Under the pieces are notes generated by a model. The model was given only the letters and a program-made list of their open reading frames with translations, was not told the origin of the DNA and ran no database searches. The position numbers and the translations under genes were made by a program. 64,000 nt of DNA, taken from Andalucia godoyi. Lineage: Eukaryota > Discoba > Jakobea > Jakobida > Andaluciidae. Location of the stretch: positions 115,097 through 179,096 of the forward strand of contig VRVR01000030.1 in the NCBI GenBank assembly GCA_009859145.1, given 5' to 3'. This document shows positions 10,100 through 19,376 of the stretch, in pieces. Numbering within the stretch: position 1 is the stretch's first letter; the number at the start of each line of letters is the position of its first letter.

Positions 10100-12019
10100 T
10101 CATAGCTTCTTCGGCTTTGGAGACAAGTGCTTGACGGACTCGATTTTTCGAATAACTTTGGAGGTGTTTTGTCGGATCGCCTGCTCAATCTCATCCAAAG
10201 GAGCCTTGACTTTGTCGACATCGATTCCATGCAAACGCAGCTTTGCCTTTGTTTCCTCCCAATTGGCGAGCAGTTTTTCGCGGTTGGCCTTCAGCGCCTC
10301 TTCAAACCCGCTCTTCTCTCGCACCTCGTCGGACCCGTATAGTTTTAGCATGTGCGGCTGCTCAACCCAATGGACAAACGCAATCTGGCAGGCATGTGCA
10401 AAGACAGCCAATCCAAACACCACAAAAGAATGGCTCAGGATTGCAAGACCGTAGTAGCCTGCAAACCCCATGACAGTTTCCGGGTTGTTGACAAACCGGT
10501 AGATTCCAGAATACCGCAATCTGTGCGGCACGTTGTCGGAGAAGAAAAAGTCTCCATAGAACCAGCCAAAATCGCCCAGAGTTTCATATGTGGACCACGA
10601 GCACCAAATGTTAAGTCCGACCAAGCACAGTCCGATCAACTGTTTTGCAAGATACGAGGAAAAGTCCCAGTCCTCTGGGTACCAATAGAACTTGTAGGCA
10701 GCAATAAAGAAGGAAACGTAATTCATGGTCAGCGATGCATTGTAGATCCGCTTCCAGGAAGAGAACTCCAGGGAAATTCGTCCTGGACGGTTTGACAGGT
10801 ACCACAAAACACCTCCGAGAAACCCGACATGGAAGAGTCTCCAACAAACAAAGTGCAGGACATAAACAAGCAGCGGGATATCCAAAATGTACAAGAGAAC
10901 ATTGTAGCCAATCAAGATCAGCAGCAGCATATCGGCTGCATCAAAGGCATTCAACCGGAACAGCACAATGGGAGAATCGCCCTGTCTTCTGTTCTTTTCC
11001 TCCTCCTTTTCTGACATGGACGAGTAGGTCTTGTCGATGTGGGGGTTTTCCACAAACGCCAAGAAGCAGAGTTGGAACAAATGAGCAAACAGAGACACAA
11101 ACAAGATACGATAGGACCGTGTAATCAAGGACATTCCGTAGAAAAAGGAATATCCAACAGTGTACATCGGATGCGGGAACATTTGGAAAATGCCATCAAA
11201 GACAAGGTTCTTGTCGACCAGGAAGAAAAAGTCACCCCAGTACCATGCATAATCGCCCAGCACGCGGTGTGCATCCCACTTTGCCCACAAATTGAATATG
11301 CAGAGAGCAAATCCCACGATATACTGCAGAGCCTCCCACGCCCCGAACGAGGCCGGAGCTTCAAAAGAAACAGCGCACAAAACCGAATACGCAATAAAAT
11401 CATTTCCAAGAATCACATCGACCAGCCATCGGTACGCAATCCAGGATCTGAGAGCAAGCGGGTATTCTGTGGGGTTGTACGTCGGCCCCATCACTTTTCC
11501 AAACAACCGATCAATCTGGGGGAAATGCTGTGCAAAAGACGAGTACAGTCGAGTAACCGCTAGCGAATTGGACTGAACATGCAGAATGAAACCCAGTCCT
11601 GCATTGTATGAAAATCGCCAGAAAAGAAAGCTCGCAAAGAACCACCACTTTGGAACAACAGGAACAAACGCAAGAATAATCTGAAGGAGGGCAATGCCAA
11701 ACGCTACATACTGAGGAGGGCCCCAGCACGAAGGATGCATCACTGTCTCCATGATCGACTTTGTCTCGGGAACTCCAAACACTACGCATGCATGTTATTT
11801 TCAAATCGAATATTAATAAGTTTCTGATTGGTTGATGGAATGTATAACAGCAGGAAAACGCCCGTTCCTTTGGGGTAGGGGGGGAAAGAGCAAAAGAAAT
11901 GATCATTCATGATTTCACATACCCTCACCAGAAGGAGTGCGTCCCCGGTCCCGAGTGTCTTCTTTGAGGACATCTGTGCCTGACGCGTCCAGCGGCGTTT
12001 GGTTCTCCGACAAGGACAT
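10100..12019 (-). CDS. CHO2: Phosphatidylethanolamine N-methyltransferase, CHO2 type (spliced)
   Basis: Exons 12019-11923 and 11781-10100 give 592 residues; donor GAGG|GTATGT and acceptor GCGTAG|TG agree in phase 1. The junction reads GRTPSGE then VFGVPETKSIMETV, matching the G.TP.G..F.VP.T..M box that opens CHO2/PEM1 proteins, which confirms the splice. The protein has two tandem multi-span methyltransferase halves; each carries the paired signature LGDYAWYWGDFFF / LGDFGWFYGDFFF and a downstream NPxx or HPMYxxGY motif with a glutamate-containing VENPH / VEQPH end. It makes the first methylation of PE toward phosphatidylcholine in the ER membrane. The last 70 residues are a charged coiled tail. 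Two-domain enzymes are best known from fungi, so their presence here is of taxonomic interest. Confidence 0.88.
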
Positions 12020-12475
12020 TTCTCTCTCGTGTTTTTTTCTTCTTTTTCTTCCTTTTCTTTTCTTTTCTTCTTCTTTGTTTCTCTGTAAAAGAACGAAAGA
12101 ACGAAAGAACGAAAGAACGAAAGAACGAAAGAACGAAAGAACGAAAGAGGAAAAACAGTTTTGGAAAGCGTTTCTTCTTTTGGTCGCAAATCTCGAATCG
12201 GAAAGAGAAGCGAAAGTGAATCACACAGCAGCCAAAAAAGCAGGACACCTGGCAAAATATCACCCGCGATCCAGCATCAAACCCTCAACTCGCAAACGTC
12301 GTCTTTCTGGGAACTCGGTGACAACCCCCGCGTTTGTTTTTCTTCTGCATTTTTTTGTTATTTCATATTTAATAAGTATTATTTTTCTTTTTCTTCTTCT
12401 GTTCCTACATCCGCAGCGAGAACGGAAAAGAATAAAAGGGGGTGTGAAAAAGGAAGAAGAAGAAGAAGAAGAAGA
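12020..12475. other. Divergent promoter region with AACGAAAG repeats
   Basis: 456 bases between divergent start codons. It contains seven to eight copies of an 8-bp unit (GAACGAAA) at about 12088-12148 and an (AAG)n tract at 12451-12475 directly before the next ATG. The frame through the 8-mer repeat is not a gene. Confidence 0.6.
12088..12148. repeat. 8-bp tandem repeat GAACGAAA
   Basis: Seven to eight nearly perfect copies. It lies in the shared 5' region of the PE methyltransferase gene and the small mitochondrial protein gene. Confidence 0.9.
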
Positions 12476-12916
12476 ATGATGTTGAGATACACAGCGCGTC
12501 GATTTTTCGCGAGTGGCTCTGCGTCTGCTACGTCGTCGTCTGGGGCTGGCAGCGCAGGGGGTGGAGGTGGTTCCTCCTCCAAGGCTTCGAAGAAGGGCGG
12601 TGAGGGTGGTGGTGACACTCGGTTTGGGCTTTTACGCAAGACGCTTGAGCTGAGCGAGTATGTGGAAACGCGGACTGCAGATGAGTTTGCATCGGATGCA
12701 AAGGCTGCAAAAGAGTGGACCCGGGAAAGATCAAGGGCGTATATGAACCGCAGGAAAGAAGAAGGGGAAAAATTGAAAATGAAGATCGAGGCAGTCGAAA
12801 AGCTCCCCGAACCTTTCCGATCCCTCGCGAAAAAGGACAACCATGCCGTGTTTCCTGCCAATAAACACGTATGGACCCTTACGCCGCCCATCGCTGGCTT
12901 CCGAGAACAATTATAA
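12476..12916 (+). CDS. Small predicted mitochondrial protein
   Basis: 146 residues from the first of two adjacent ATGs; the open frame continues upstream but only through repeats. The start MMLRYTARRFFASGSASA is an arginine-rich, acid-free amphipathic sequence typical of a mitochondrial presequence, followed by a Gly/Ser linker. The mature part is helical and basic (EWTRERSRAYMNRRKEEGEK), then an acidic helix with KLPEPF and a final WTLTPPIAGF. This layout resembles small mitochondrial ribosome or assembly proteins, but I cannot name a family. The AAG tract just upstream is probably 5' UTR. Confidence 0.5.
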   Translation: MMLRYTARRFFASGSASATSSSGAGSAGGGGGSSSKASKKGGEGGGDTRFGLLRKTLELSEYVETRTADEFASDAKAAKEWTRERSRAYMNRRKEEGEKLKMKIEAVEKLPEPFRSLAKKDNHAVFPANKHVWTLTPPIAGFREQL

Positions 12917-13296
12917 ACTAATTAAACATTTTAAAAAATTCAATGTTTTAAATAACAATTTTAATTTAATTATTTTCTATATATATTAAAAACAGGGTAT
13001 CGTACTGTTGTTCTTCTCTACCCCATTGTTGTTGTTGCATCAGCATGTTTTTGTCTTTCCTCAGCGGTCCCCCCTCAGTTTGACGGCTGTAGGCACCCGC
13101 GCAAAAACATGCTCCAAAGACTTGGGAAACTGTATTGTATTTATCAAGTCCTCTTTTTCATTTTTCTTTAAACGCGTTTAATATTAACTTTTAACTTTTT
13201 AATAATTCTCTTATTGCTTCTTTTTCCTTCACCGAACGAAGGGTTTTTTCTGCATTCTTTTTGTGGGGGAGAGCGGTTGCTGAGAAGGAAGGGAAA
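12917..13296. other. AT-rich intergenic region
   Basis: 380 bases: 3' flank of the upstream gene, then T-rich DNA leading to the ATG at 13297. Nothing else recognised. Confidence 0.5.
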
Positions 13297-13721
13297 ATGT
13301 CCAGTAGAGTATGTGCTTCTTCGATCTAATCAAAGCGCTCTTGCATATTTACTTGTTGTTTTTAATTTTATTTACTTATTTTTTGAATTGGCTTTTTTTT
13401 ATTTTAATTTTGAGTAAACTGCAGTTGCTGCGAAACCAGCTTCGATCGTCCGAGTCGTTTCTTGGAGTGTCGACCAAGAAGCTGAAGAAAAGGAATTCAA
13501 AGCCGCTAATTCCGGTCGCTGTTGCCACCGCGGATCTCGTCAAGGCACAAGAAGAGTCTCGACAAGCGACTGTGGAGAGAAACATTGACATTCTCAAGAA
13601 AACTGCAATCCGACCGAAGCAGGCGCCTGCTGTGGAATCGGTTCTTCAAGGCATCCTAAAGGCAAAGTCAGGGCCTCTTGCCAAACCCCGAAAGTCGCAC
13701 AAGAAGAACAAGAAGCACTGA
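13297..13721 (+). CDS. Small basic protein, AROS/RPS19BP1-like candidate (spliced)
   Basis: Exon 1 is only 12 bases (13297-13308, Met-Ser-Ser-Arg), exon 2 is 13425-13721; 102 residues. The donor AGA|GTATGT, a CTAAT branch site at about 13324 and the acceptor ACTGCAG|TTG agree in phase 0. The unspliced frame instead would start with a run of hydrophobic residues encoded by the T-rich intron. The protein begins MSSRLLRNQL and ends in a lysine-rich tail (KPRKSHKKNKKH), with NIDILKKT and VLQGILKAKSG between. Size, start (MSxxLLRxxL) and the N-x-x-x-L / Q-x-IL / basic tail order recall AROS (RPS19-binding protein 1), a nucleolar small-subunit factor; similarity is weak. Confidence 0.5.
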
Positions 13722-13790
13722 TCACATTGAGTTCTTCTGTCCCCTTCCGTGTTCCGTACTCCTTGTTTCATGCTCCTTTGGTGTCAGGTG

Positions 13791-14957
13791 TCAAGATTTT
13801 TTTCTCGCCTCCTGTTCTCTAGATTGGGCCCTGCGAACTGCGCGAGTCAGAAACGGCAGTGTAAGCGTTCGCACTGGCTGCACTTTGAGTCCACTTTTAA
13901 TCTCTGCTCGGCACTGCTCAATCATCTTGCTGTCGAATCTTCGCTGCGTCTTGAACAAATTAGACTCATAAATCGACCCGTAAAACGTATTCAATCGAAT
14001 AAACTCGTCGTCGTTACTGACGTTGTTGCCGGCGTCGGCGTCGGCGTCGGCATTGTCGCTTCCTCCTTCTGGTTTTCTGCTATTTTGAACACTTGGCGCA
14101 TTCGACGTTGTCCCGCGTCTGCTCATCTTCTTTGCTGGTTTTCTTCTCCAAAACAGCACTTTGGATTCGTTGGGCTGCATATTCTCGACTTGGAGCACAT
14201 TGAACTCGACCAGCAAGGCCGGTGGATCATCGACTTGCAGACTTCCCGTCTGCGACTCGCGCTTTTTGGATGCTCTGCGACGCTTCTGCTTCTGCTTGAC
14301 CTCCAAACGATCACTGGACATCGGGGAGTTGCTGCTTTTTCTTCGTTTTCGCCGAACCGTGGACTCATACACGACAAACTCGGATTCGATGTACGGTTTC
14401 AACGTCTTTCGAGGCCGTCGCAGTTCAGTCCGTTTGCCCCTGTCTGACGCAACAGCACCGCCACCATTAAAGGTGTTATTATCATCATCGGCGTCGTCGT
14501 CGTCATCATCATCATCATCATCATCATCGCCATTGTCATCATTATCAATGATTTCAGACGAACGAACAGCAATCGGAATGGAAACAACAGAATCATCCGC
14601 GATGGGAAACAAACGAGGCCTCAAAGTTGGCGATGACAACGATGGTGATTTGGAAAATGCAGAAGGTTGCTGAGAAACGGAAAACGCCTCTTCTGCTTCT
14701 TCTTCAATATCAGATGCACCCGAGACAATCGACATTGCATCATCATCACCAACGTCATCGACATCCTCAAGACTGTTTGCTTCCATTATGCGACGATGGG
14801 GATGGAAACTGCTGCTGATGTTGCTGATTGTTGGAGCTGCTTCTTGTGATGTGTGTGGAGTGGTGGCCGTTGGTGGCGCAGCAGGCTTCCTTAGCATGGA
14901 ATTGAACAGAGTATCAAACATGGATCGCACATTCTGAGACGCCGACGGATCCGACAT
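13791..14957 (-). CDS. Uncharacterised low-complexity nuclear-type protein
   Basis: 388 residues from an ATG directly after a (TTC)n tract. Ser-rich N-terminus, a poly-Asp run of about a dozen residues near 145-160 encoded by ATC/GAC triplets, several basic clusters suitable as nuclear localisation signals (RRKRRK, KQKQKRRRASKKR), an Asp-Ala repeat (DADADAG), and a more ordered C-terminus (residues about 315-388) including FYGSIYESNLFKTQRRFDSKMIEQC. Charge pattern suggests a chromatin or rRNA-processing protein; no family recognised. The 3' end faces the preceding gene with 69 bases between stops. Confidence 0.5.
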   Translation of the reverse strand: MSDPSASQNVRSMFDTLFNSMLRKPAAPPTATTPHTSQEAAPTISNISSSFHPHRRIMEANSLEDVDDVGDDDAMSIVSGASDIEEEAEEAFSVSQQPSAFSKSPSLSSPTLRPRLFPIADDSVVSIPIAVRSSEIIDNDDNGDDDDDDDDDDDDADDDNNTFNGGGAVASDRGKRTELRRPRKTLKPYIESEFVVYESTVRRKRRKSSNSPMSSDRLEVKQKQKRRRASKKRESQTGSLQVDDPPALLVEFNVLQVENMQPNESKVLFWRRKPAKKMSRRGTTSNAPSVQNSRKPEGGSDNADADADAGNNVSNDDEFIRLNTFYGSIYESNLFKTQRRFDSKMIEQCRAEIKSGLKVQPVRTLTLPFLTRAVRRAQSREQEARKKS

Positions 14958-15307
14958 TCTTCTTCTTCTTCTTCTTCTTCTTCTTTCCTTCTTACGATTC
15001 TTATTTTTGCAAACGTCACAAAATCCCCTAAAGGCATGAATCTCTCCTTACATCCAAATGAATCAAATATAATTGCTTTTGTACGCGTAAGTGTGTATGT
15101 GTGTGCGTGTACTTGTCTCCTCGTCTCTTGTCTCTTGTCTCCTCGTGAAGTTCTGGATCGTTCGCTTCTGTTGACGTGTTCAAATCTCGATGCAATATCT
15201 CGGATCTCCATTGAAACAGACTTGGGAGCGGACAATAAAGCGGGGTGAAAAGAGAGCGGGAGTTCGCACTACAGTCGGTGACAGTAATCACGACTGTTGT
15301 TCAGCGT
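14958..15307. other. Intergenic region with (TTC)n tract
   Basis: Starts with a (TTC)n tract at 14958-14990 that is the 5' flank of the minus-strand gene. The rest contains GTCTCTTGTCTC repeats near 15116-15145. No gene recognised. Confidence 0.5.
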
Positions 15308-16263
15308 TCACGCTGTCTTCTGCAATGCGGCCTGAATGAACCGTCGTTCCATGTTGAGCTCCAGCTTGCGATTGACGAGTTCTTTTCCGACCAATTCGCA
15401 GCTGAGAACAACGAACCCGGCATCTGCTGCAAGCTGCTGGATCTTCTCTTTTGAAAAAAAGTACGATCGAGTTCCATCTTCTCTGTACACCGACCCGGAC
15501 TCGTCTTCTTCCAAAAAATCTCCTTCCTTGAAATCCCCAACACAGTAGTCTCGAAAGAACAACACGCCTCCCACTTCCAAAATTTCCCATATTTGTCGCA
15601 GCGCACCTCCCATATCCGGCACCTTGATGGCAGACAGCACAAAAATCAGCGTGGCAAAGTGGGCGCGGGAGGCGGAAAGACTGGTCCTTTTCAGATTCTC
15701 GAGTGGAAACGCAACGGACGCTCCATCCGACAGAAGTGAGTGCACAAAGAAGAAGCAGCGGTCTTTGAGTTGGGACATGCGCGGGTCGTTTTGACACAGA
15801 CGGATCGCAGAGAGCGCATAGTCGAATCCAACGACGTGCAGATCAGGATTCGATTCCAGCAGCGTAAAGGCTGTCGCCCCGGCTCCACAGCCGCACTCGA
15901 CGAGCAGACGGGGTGTCCCTCTGGTTGCCTCCGGGCTTAATAACGGCCATTCGCGACTCAGGTAATGCCGGTCCTTGAAAAATGTGCGACCATGCATATT
16001 GTAAAATCGGTGCCACATCTTCCCACTCTTGTCCACTTCTCATCCAAACCCAACATCCCCCAAAACCGCAAAACCGCAAAAATGAAACAATGACAAGTGA
16101 AATTAGGCTTTTGTCCAAACAAGAAATGGAAAGAATGAAGAGAATGGGAAAATGAAACGAGAGTGTCGGAAATAGAATGGGCGGTTTAAAATATGAAAAA
16201 TAATAATAAAAACTATAAACAAAAAGAAAGGGGCTGCATACATTTCCAATTATCAACAGTCAT
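15308..16263 (-). CDS. tRNA N3-methylcytidine methyltransferase, METTL2/6/8 family (spliced)
   Basis: Exons 16263-16242 and 16035-15308 give 249 residues. Donor AAAT|GTATGC and acceptor GAGAAG|TGG agree in phase 1, with a CTAAT branch site near 16103; a TGA just upstream of exon 2 in frame rules out an unspliced start. The joined start MTVDNWK-LDKSGKMWHRFY leads into FFKDRHYLSREWPLL, the family hallmark. LLVECGCGAGATAFTLL is the SAM-binding loop; FATLIFVLSAI and VLFFRDYCVGD are the next strands, and REDGTRSYFFSKE is the typical substrate-domain motif. The enzyme modifies C32 of certain tRNAs. The family's size (250-380) fits. A diverged paralogue is at 32207-33208. Confidence 0.87.
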
Positions 16264-16623
16264 GGATCGTGCGGATATCAGACCGAGTGCATAAGGTCTA
16301 TAGTCCTTCACAAACGGTTCACTTGGATTCATCTTCTCCCCTTCCTTGCTCGATTGTTCCATTCCTCAGAACAGACAGCAACGAGGAAAATGCAACGCAC
16401 GAAAGACTGCGAATCCGGCAACAAATCTCCAAAAGGCAAACAAAGGGAATTGCGCGAATCGGTTGTAGTAGATTGTCTTTTCGCTTGTCTGTTTGGTTGG
16501 GTTTTAGTTTTTCCAAGCGCATTTTTTCCATCCATTGTTTCAAAATATCATTTCTTTTAATTGTGTGCGACGTACTCATTCAGCGCTTTCAAATAAGAAG
16601 AAGGAGAAAAAGAAGAAAGAAGA
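16264..16623. other. Divergent promoter region
   Basis: 360 bases between the tRNA methyltransferase and RPAC2 starts, ending in an A/G-rich stretch before the ATG. No gene or RNA recognised. Confidence 0.5.
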
Positions 16624-17128
16624 ATGTCCGGTCCGATTGAAAATGACGAGATTATGGTGACGCAAGATGCAAAGGTAGAGTTTGTACCCGGTTCGGAAGA
16701 AACTTGTGCGACTCTCTCGATCCGAAACGAAGACCACACAATGGGAAATGCTATTCGATATATTCTCATGAAGAAGTATGGCTTTTTGGTTTTTCTATCT
16801 TCTTCCTTTCTGTCCGTGTGTCCGTGTATGTGAGTTGTTATTGGATGGAATGCTAATTGGAATGAATGCGCCGCATTTTGGAAATGAAATGTGCTTTGGG
16901 AACACGTGTGTGATTGTTAATAGTCCTGATGTTGAGTTTGCGGGATATGCAATTCCTCATCCGCTGGAAGCGAAGCTGCATTTGAGAGTCCAGACGTACG
17001 ATGTGCCAGTGAAGACTGCTGTCCAAGATGGGCTTTCCTCCCTCATGGAGATTTCCAAGCATATTCAGAGTGCCTTTGAGGATGCAATTGAAAAGTTCGA
17101 AGACTCCAAGATGGATTTGGATGCCTGA
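16624..17128 (+). CDS. POLR1D: RNA polymerases I and III subunit RPAC2 (spliced)
   Basis: Exons 16624-16775 and 16924-17128 give 118 residues. Donor AAGAA|GTATGG, branch CTAAT at about 16852 and acceptor GTTAATAG|T agree in phase 2. The splice rebuilds the family's hallmark IRYILMKNPDVEFAGYAIPHP; without it the frame ends at a TGA. The protein is a small alpha-like subunit (eukaryotic Rpc19, archaeal RpoL) that pairs with RPAC1 in the core of polymerases I and III. The motif EDHTMGNAIR is the L-type dimerisation segment. The length matches yeast Rpc19 apart from its longer N-terminus. Confidence 0.95.
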
Positions 17129-17345
17129 GCGAAGGAAACCGCGAGCTCTGACCGCACCGATCGCTGTGACTCTTTCTCCCCCTTTTTTCTTCTTCATGTG
17201 ATGTAAATACTACCGTTTTCTCTTTCTTCTTTGCTGTCTTTTCTCGTGTGATACAAGGGTTGCGCAGAAGGAGATCGAGGAGTAAGAAAATGTTCTCACT
17301 CTTCTTATTATCAAGTTTTCATTATTTCGACGATGCGGTGGTAGG

Positions 17346-17930
17346 CTACAGACCCGGGGCAGAATTGACGATTCGCGGAAGGAAATAGTAGAACCGTGCA
17401 AAGAGATGGGCAAGGTTAGCGGCAATGTTGATGTACAGAGGCCAAGTTTGGATTCTCGGAAGCGATGTAAGGTAGGAGCTGAGTGCGATGGACACGGCAC
17501 AACCAAGGTTTCGCAGCTGCGATTCTCTTCGTTTGAGCAAGTACGCAGAGACAAAGAAGAAGACAGATTGCAGGGTGGCTCTGAGCACAGCATTGTACAA
17601 GATGATGGGAGTTTCAGAAGCGACGCGTTTTCGATCGAGCAGCACGCGTCGAAACGTCACTGCTTGGTACTTGTACTGAAGATCGGAAGACAAGCGATAT
17701 GCGAAGAGAAAGCACGCACACATGACATTGGTTGAAATGACCGCACGCTTTGAAAATCGAAGGAACCATAGACCCTTGTCAACCTCGAGATTCTCAATCA
17801 TCGTTCGCAACTCGGTGATTTCGGATTTGAGCTTATGGATTTGATGCAGCAAAAACTCCTCATTCGGCGTCATTTCGCTACATGGCGCATCACCAGTCAT
17901 GAAAAACGACGACGACTTGCTGCGCTTCAT
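17346..17930 (-). CDS. Uncharacterised multi-span membrane protein
   Basis: 194 residues. A short charged N-terminus is followed by a probable coiled coil (about 23-50, FLLHQIHKLKSEITELRTMI) and then three or four hydrophobic segments (around VISTNVMCACFLFAY, NAVLRATLQSVFFFVSAYLL, LGCAVSIALSSYL and the C-terminal AANLAHLFARFYYFL). No family recognised. The start codon directly follows a CT/GCTC microsatellite in the shared 5' region with the downstream PRMT gene. Confidence 0.5.
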   Translation of the reverse strand: MKRSKSSSFFMTGDAPCSEMTPNEEFLLHQIHKLKSEITELRTMIENLEVDKGLWFLRFSKRAVISTNVMCACFLFAYRLSSDLQYKYQAVTFRRVLLDRKRVASETPIILYNAVLRATLQSVFFFVSAYLLKRRESQLRNLGCAVSIALSSYLTSLPRIQTWPLYINIAANLAHLFARFYYFLPRIVNSAPGL

Positions 17931-18305
17931 TCTATCTCTTGTCTCTCTCTCTCTCTCTCTCTCGCTCGCTCGCTCGCTCGCTCGTTCTATGTGTGTATGT
18001 GGCCCCGGCTACCTTTCGCCCATCCGACGCAAAAAGTCAAAGCACACAGAGGACTGTTCGAGAATGCAATCAACGAAGCACGGGTAAATGTCCGATCGTA
18101 GTGTCTCTCTCAGCTTCTACGACCGTGAAGCAGCCCTCTTGTTTTTTGGTTTTCTTTTTGTTTTGGCTTGGTTTGTTTTCAGGGTTTTCGCCATTCGCGG
18201 GAACCTCACTTTTATCCGTCTCCTTACATTCTAATCCGAGAGAATGGACTGCAGTGCCACTTTGGAGAAAGGAGAAAAAAACAGGAAAAGGAAGAAGGGA
18301 AAGCA
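17931..18305. other. Divergent promoter region with CT and GCTC repeats
   Basis: Contains (CT)n then (GCTC)n at about 17941-17985, immediately 5' of the minus-strand start. Remaining sequence is T-rich and leads to the PRMT start. No gene recognised. Confidence 0.55.
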
Positions 18306-19250
18306 ATGGAAGGAGAAGATGTTGAGTATTTTCATTCGTACACAAATGTGACAGTTCATGAGACTATGCTTCGAGACCAGGCACGAAACAATGCGTATCT
18401 GCAAGCGATCCTTTCCAACAAGGCGGATTTCCAGGACAAGGTAGTTCTTGATGTTGGCTGTGGTTCTGGCATTTTGTCAATGTTTGCTGCTCGACACGGA
18501 GGCGCTCGTAAGGTGTATGCTGTTGAAGCAACGGCGATTGCGTCGTTGGCGCTGGAAATCGTGTCACAAAACGGACTTGATGATGTGATTCAGGTGATCC
18601 AAGGCCGAATTGAAGATGTTGTGCTGGACGAGCAGGTCGATGTGATCATTTCGGAATGGATGGGCTTCTACCTCGTGCATGAAAACATGCTTCCGAGCGT
18701 GATCTACGCACGAGACCACTTTCTCAAGCAAGGCGGAGCACTGTATCCGTCAAAAGCGGTGCTGTTCTGTGCGCCGGTTGATTTGGAACAGGTCTTCCAA
18801 GAAAAGATTTACTTTTGGAAAGACGTTGCTGGATTTGACATGAGTCCGTTTGTGCAGCATGCCGTTGAATCTCTGACCTCCCAACCACTAATTAAAGAGC
18901 TGGAAGGCTCAGCGCTGCGAGGCACTCCGCAAGTTGTGGATACATTCGATTTGAGAACGGTCACGCTGGAGGACGTGGAGCTTATTTCATCCAACGTCGC
19001 CTTGCATGTTTTCTACCCAACTGTCATCCACGGCGTGTCCTTTTGGTTTGAGGTCCAGTTCGAGGGATCTCAGAACACTGTTACATTGTCAACAGACCCC
19101 GGATCGCCCGCGACTCATTGGAAGCAGACAACAATTGTGTTCCCGCGAGCAGTGGAGCTGGAGCCGTCGCAAACCGTGGTCGCAAAGATTGAAATTGCGC
19201 TCTGCGAAGAGGAAACTCGTGGCTACACGCTCTCTCTGGAATTAGAATAA
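18306..19250 (+). CDS. Protein arginine N-methyltransferase, PRMT6-like
   Basis: 314 residues from ATG 18306; the open frame upstream is not supported. All PRMT marks are present: VEYFHSYTNVTVHETML (YFxxY, 8-12), the SAM loop VLDVGCGSGILSMFAARHG (48-64), VEA (motif post I), the double-E loop SEWMGFYLVHENML with Glu117 and Glu126, and the THW loop ATHWKQT near 270. This is a single-domain type I-like enzyme that methylates arginines in histones and RNA-binding proteins. The loop WMGFYLVHE is closest to PRMT6/PRMT2-like members, but I cannot fix the subtype. Stop codon is followed by an AATAAA-rich, poly-A stretch at 19322-19359, a plausible polyadenylation region shared with the convergent gene. 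Confidence 0.88.
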   Translation: MEGEDVEYFHSYTNVTVHETMLRDQARNNAYLQAILSNKADFQDKVVLDVGCGSGILSMFAARHGGARKVYAVEATAIASLALEIVSQNGLDDVIQVIQGRIEDVVLDEQVDVIISEWMGFYLVHENMLPSVIYARDHFLKQGGALYPSKAVLFCAPVDLEQVFQEKIYFWKDVAGFDMSPFVQHAVESLTSQPLIKELEGSALRGTPQVVDTFDLRTVTLEDVELISSNVALHVFYPTVIHGVSFWFEVQFEGSQNTVTLSTDPGSPATHWKQTTIVFPRAVELEPSQTVVAKIEIALCEEETRGYTLSLELE

Positions 19251-19376
19251 ACTAAAGAACAGCAACAACCAGAAGATGGGACGGATCGAGACGGATTGAA
19301 ATTCGCATAGATCGCTGCTTGAAATAAAATTTAAAATAAAATAAAAAAAAAAAAAAAAAGCAGTCGGAAGAGGAAT

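Noticed and set aside
11782-11973. ATG at 11973 (MSSKKTLGTGD) as CHO2 start
   Set aside because: It ends at the donor in phase 0 and cannot join exon 2; the ATG at 12019 gives phase 1 and the family box.
11937-12479. Plus-strand 180-residue frame over 12 kb
   Set aside because: Antisense to the CHO2 first exon and through the 8-bp and AAG repeats; no protein-like character.
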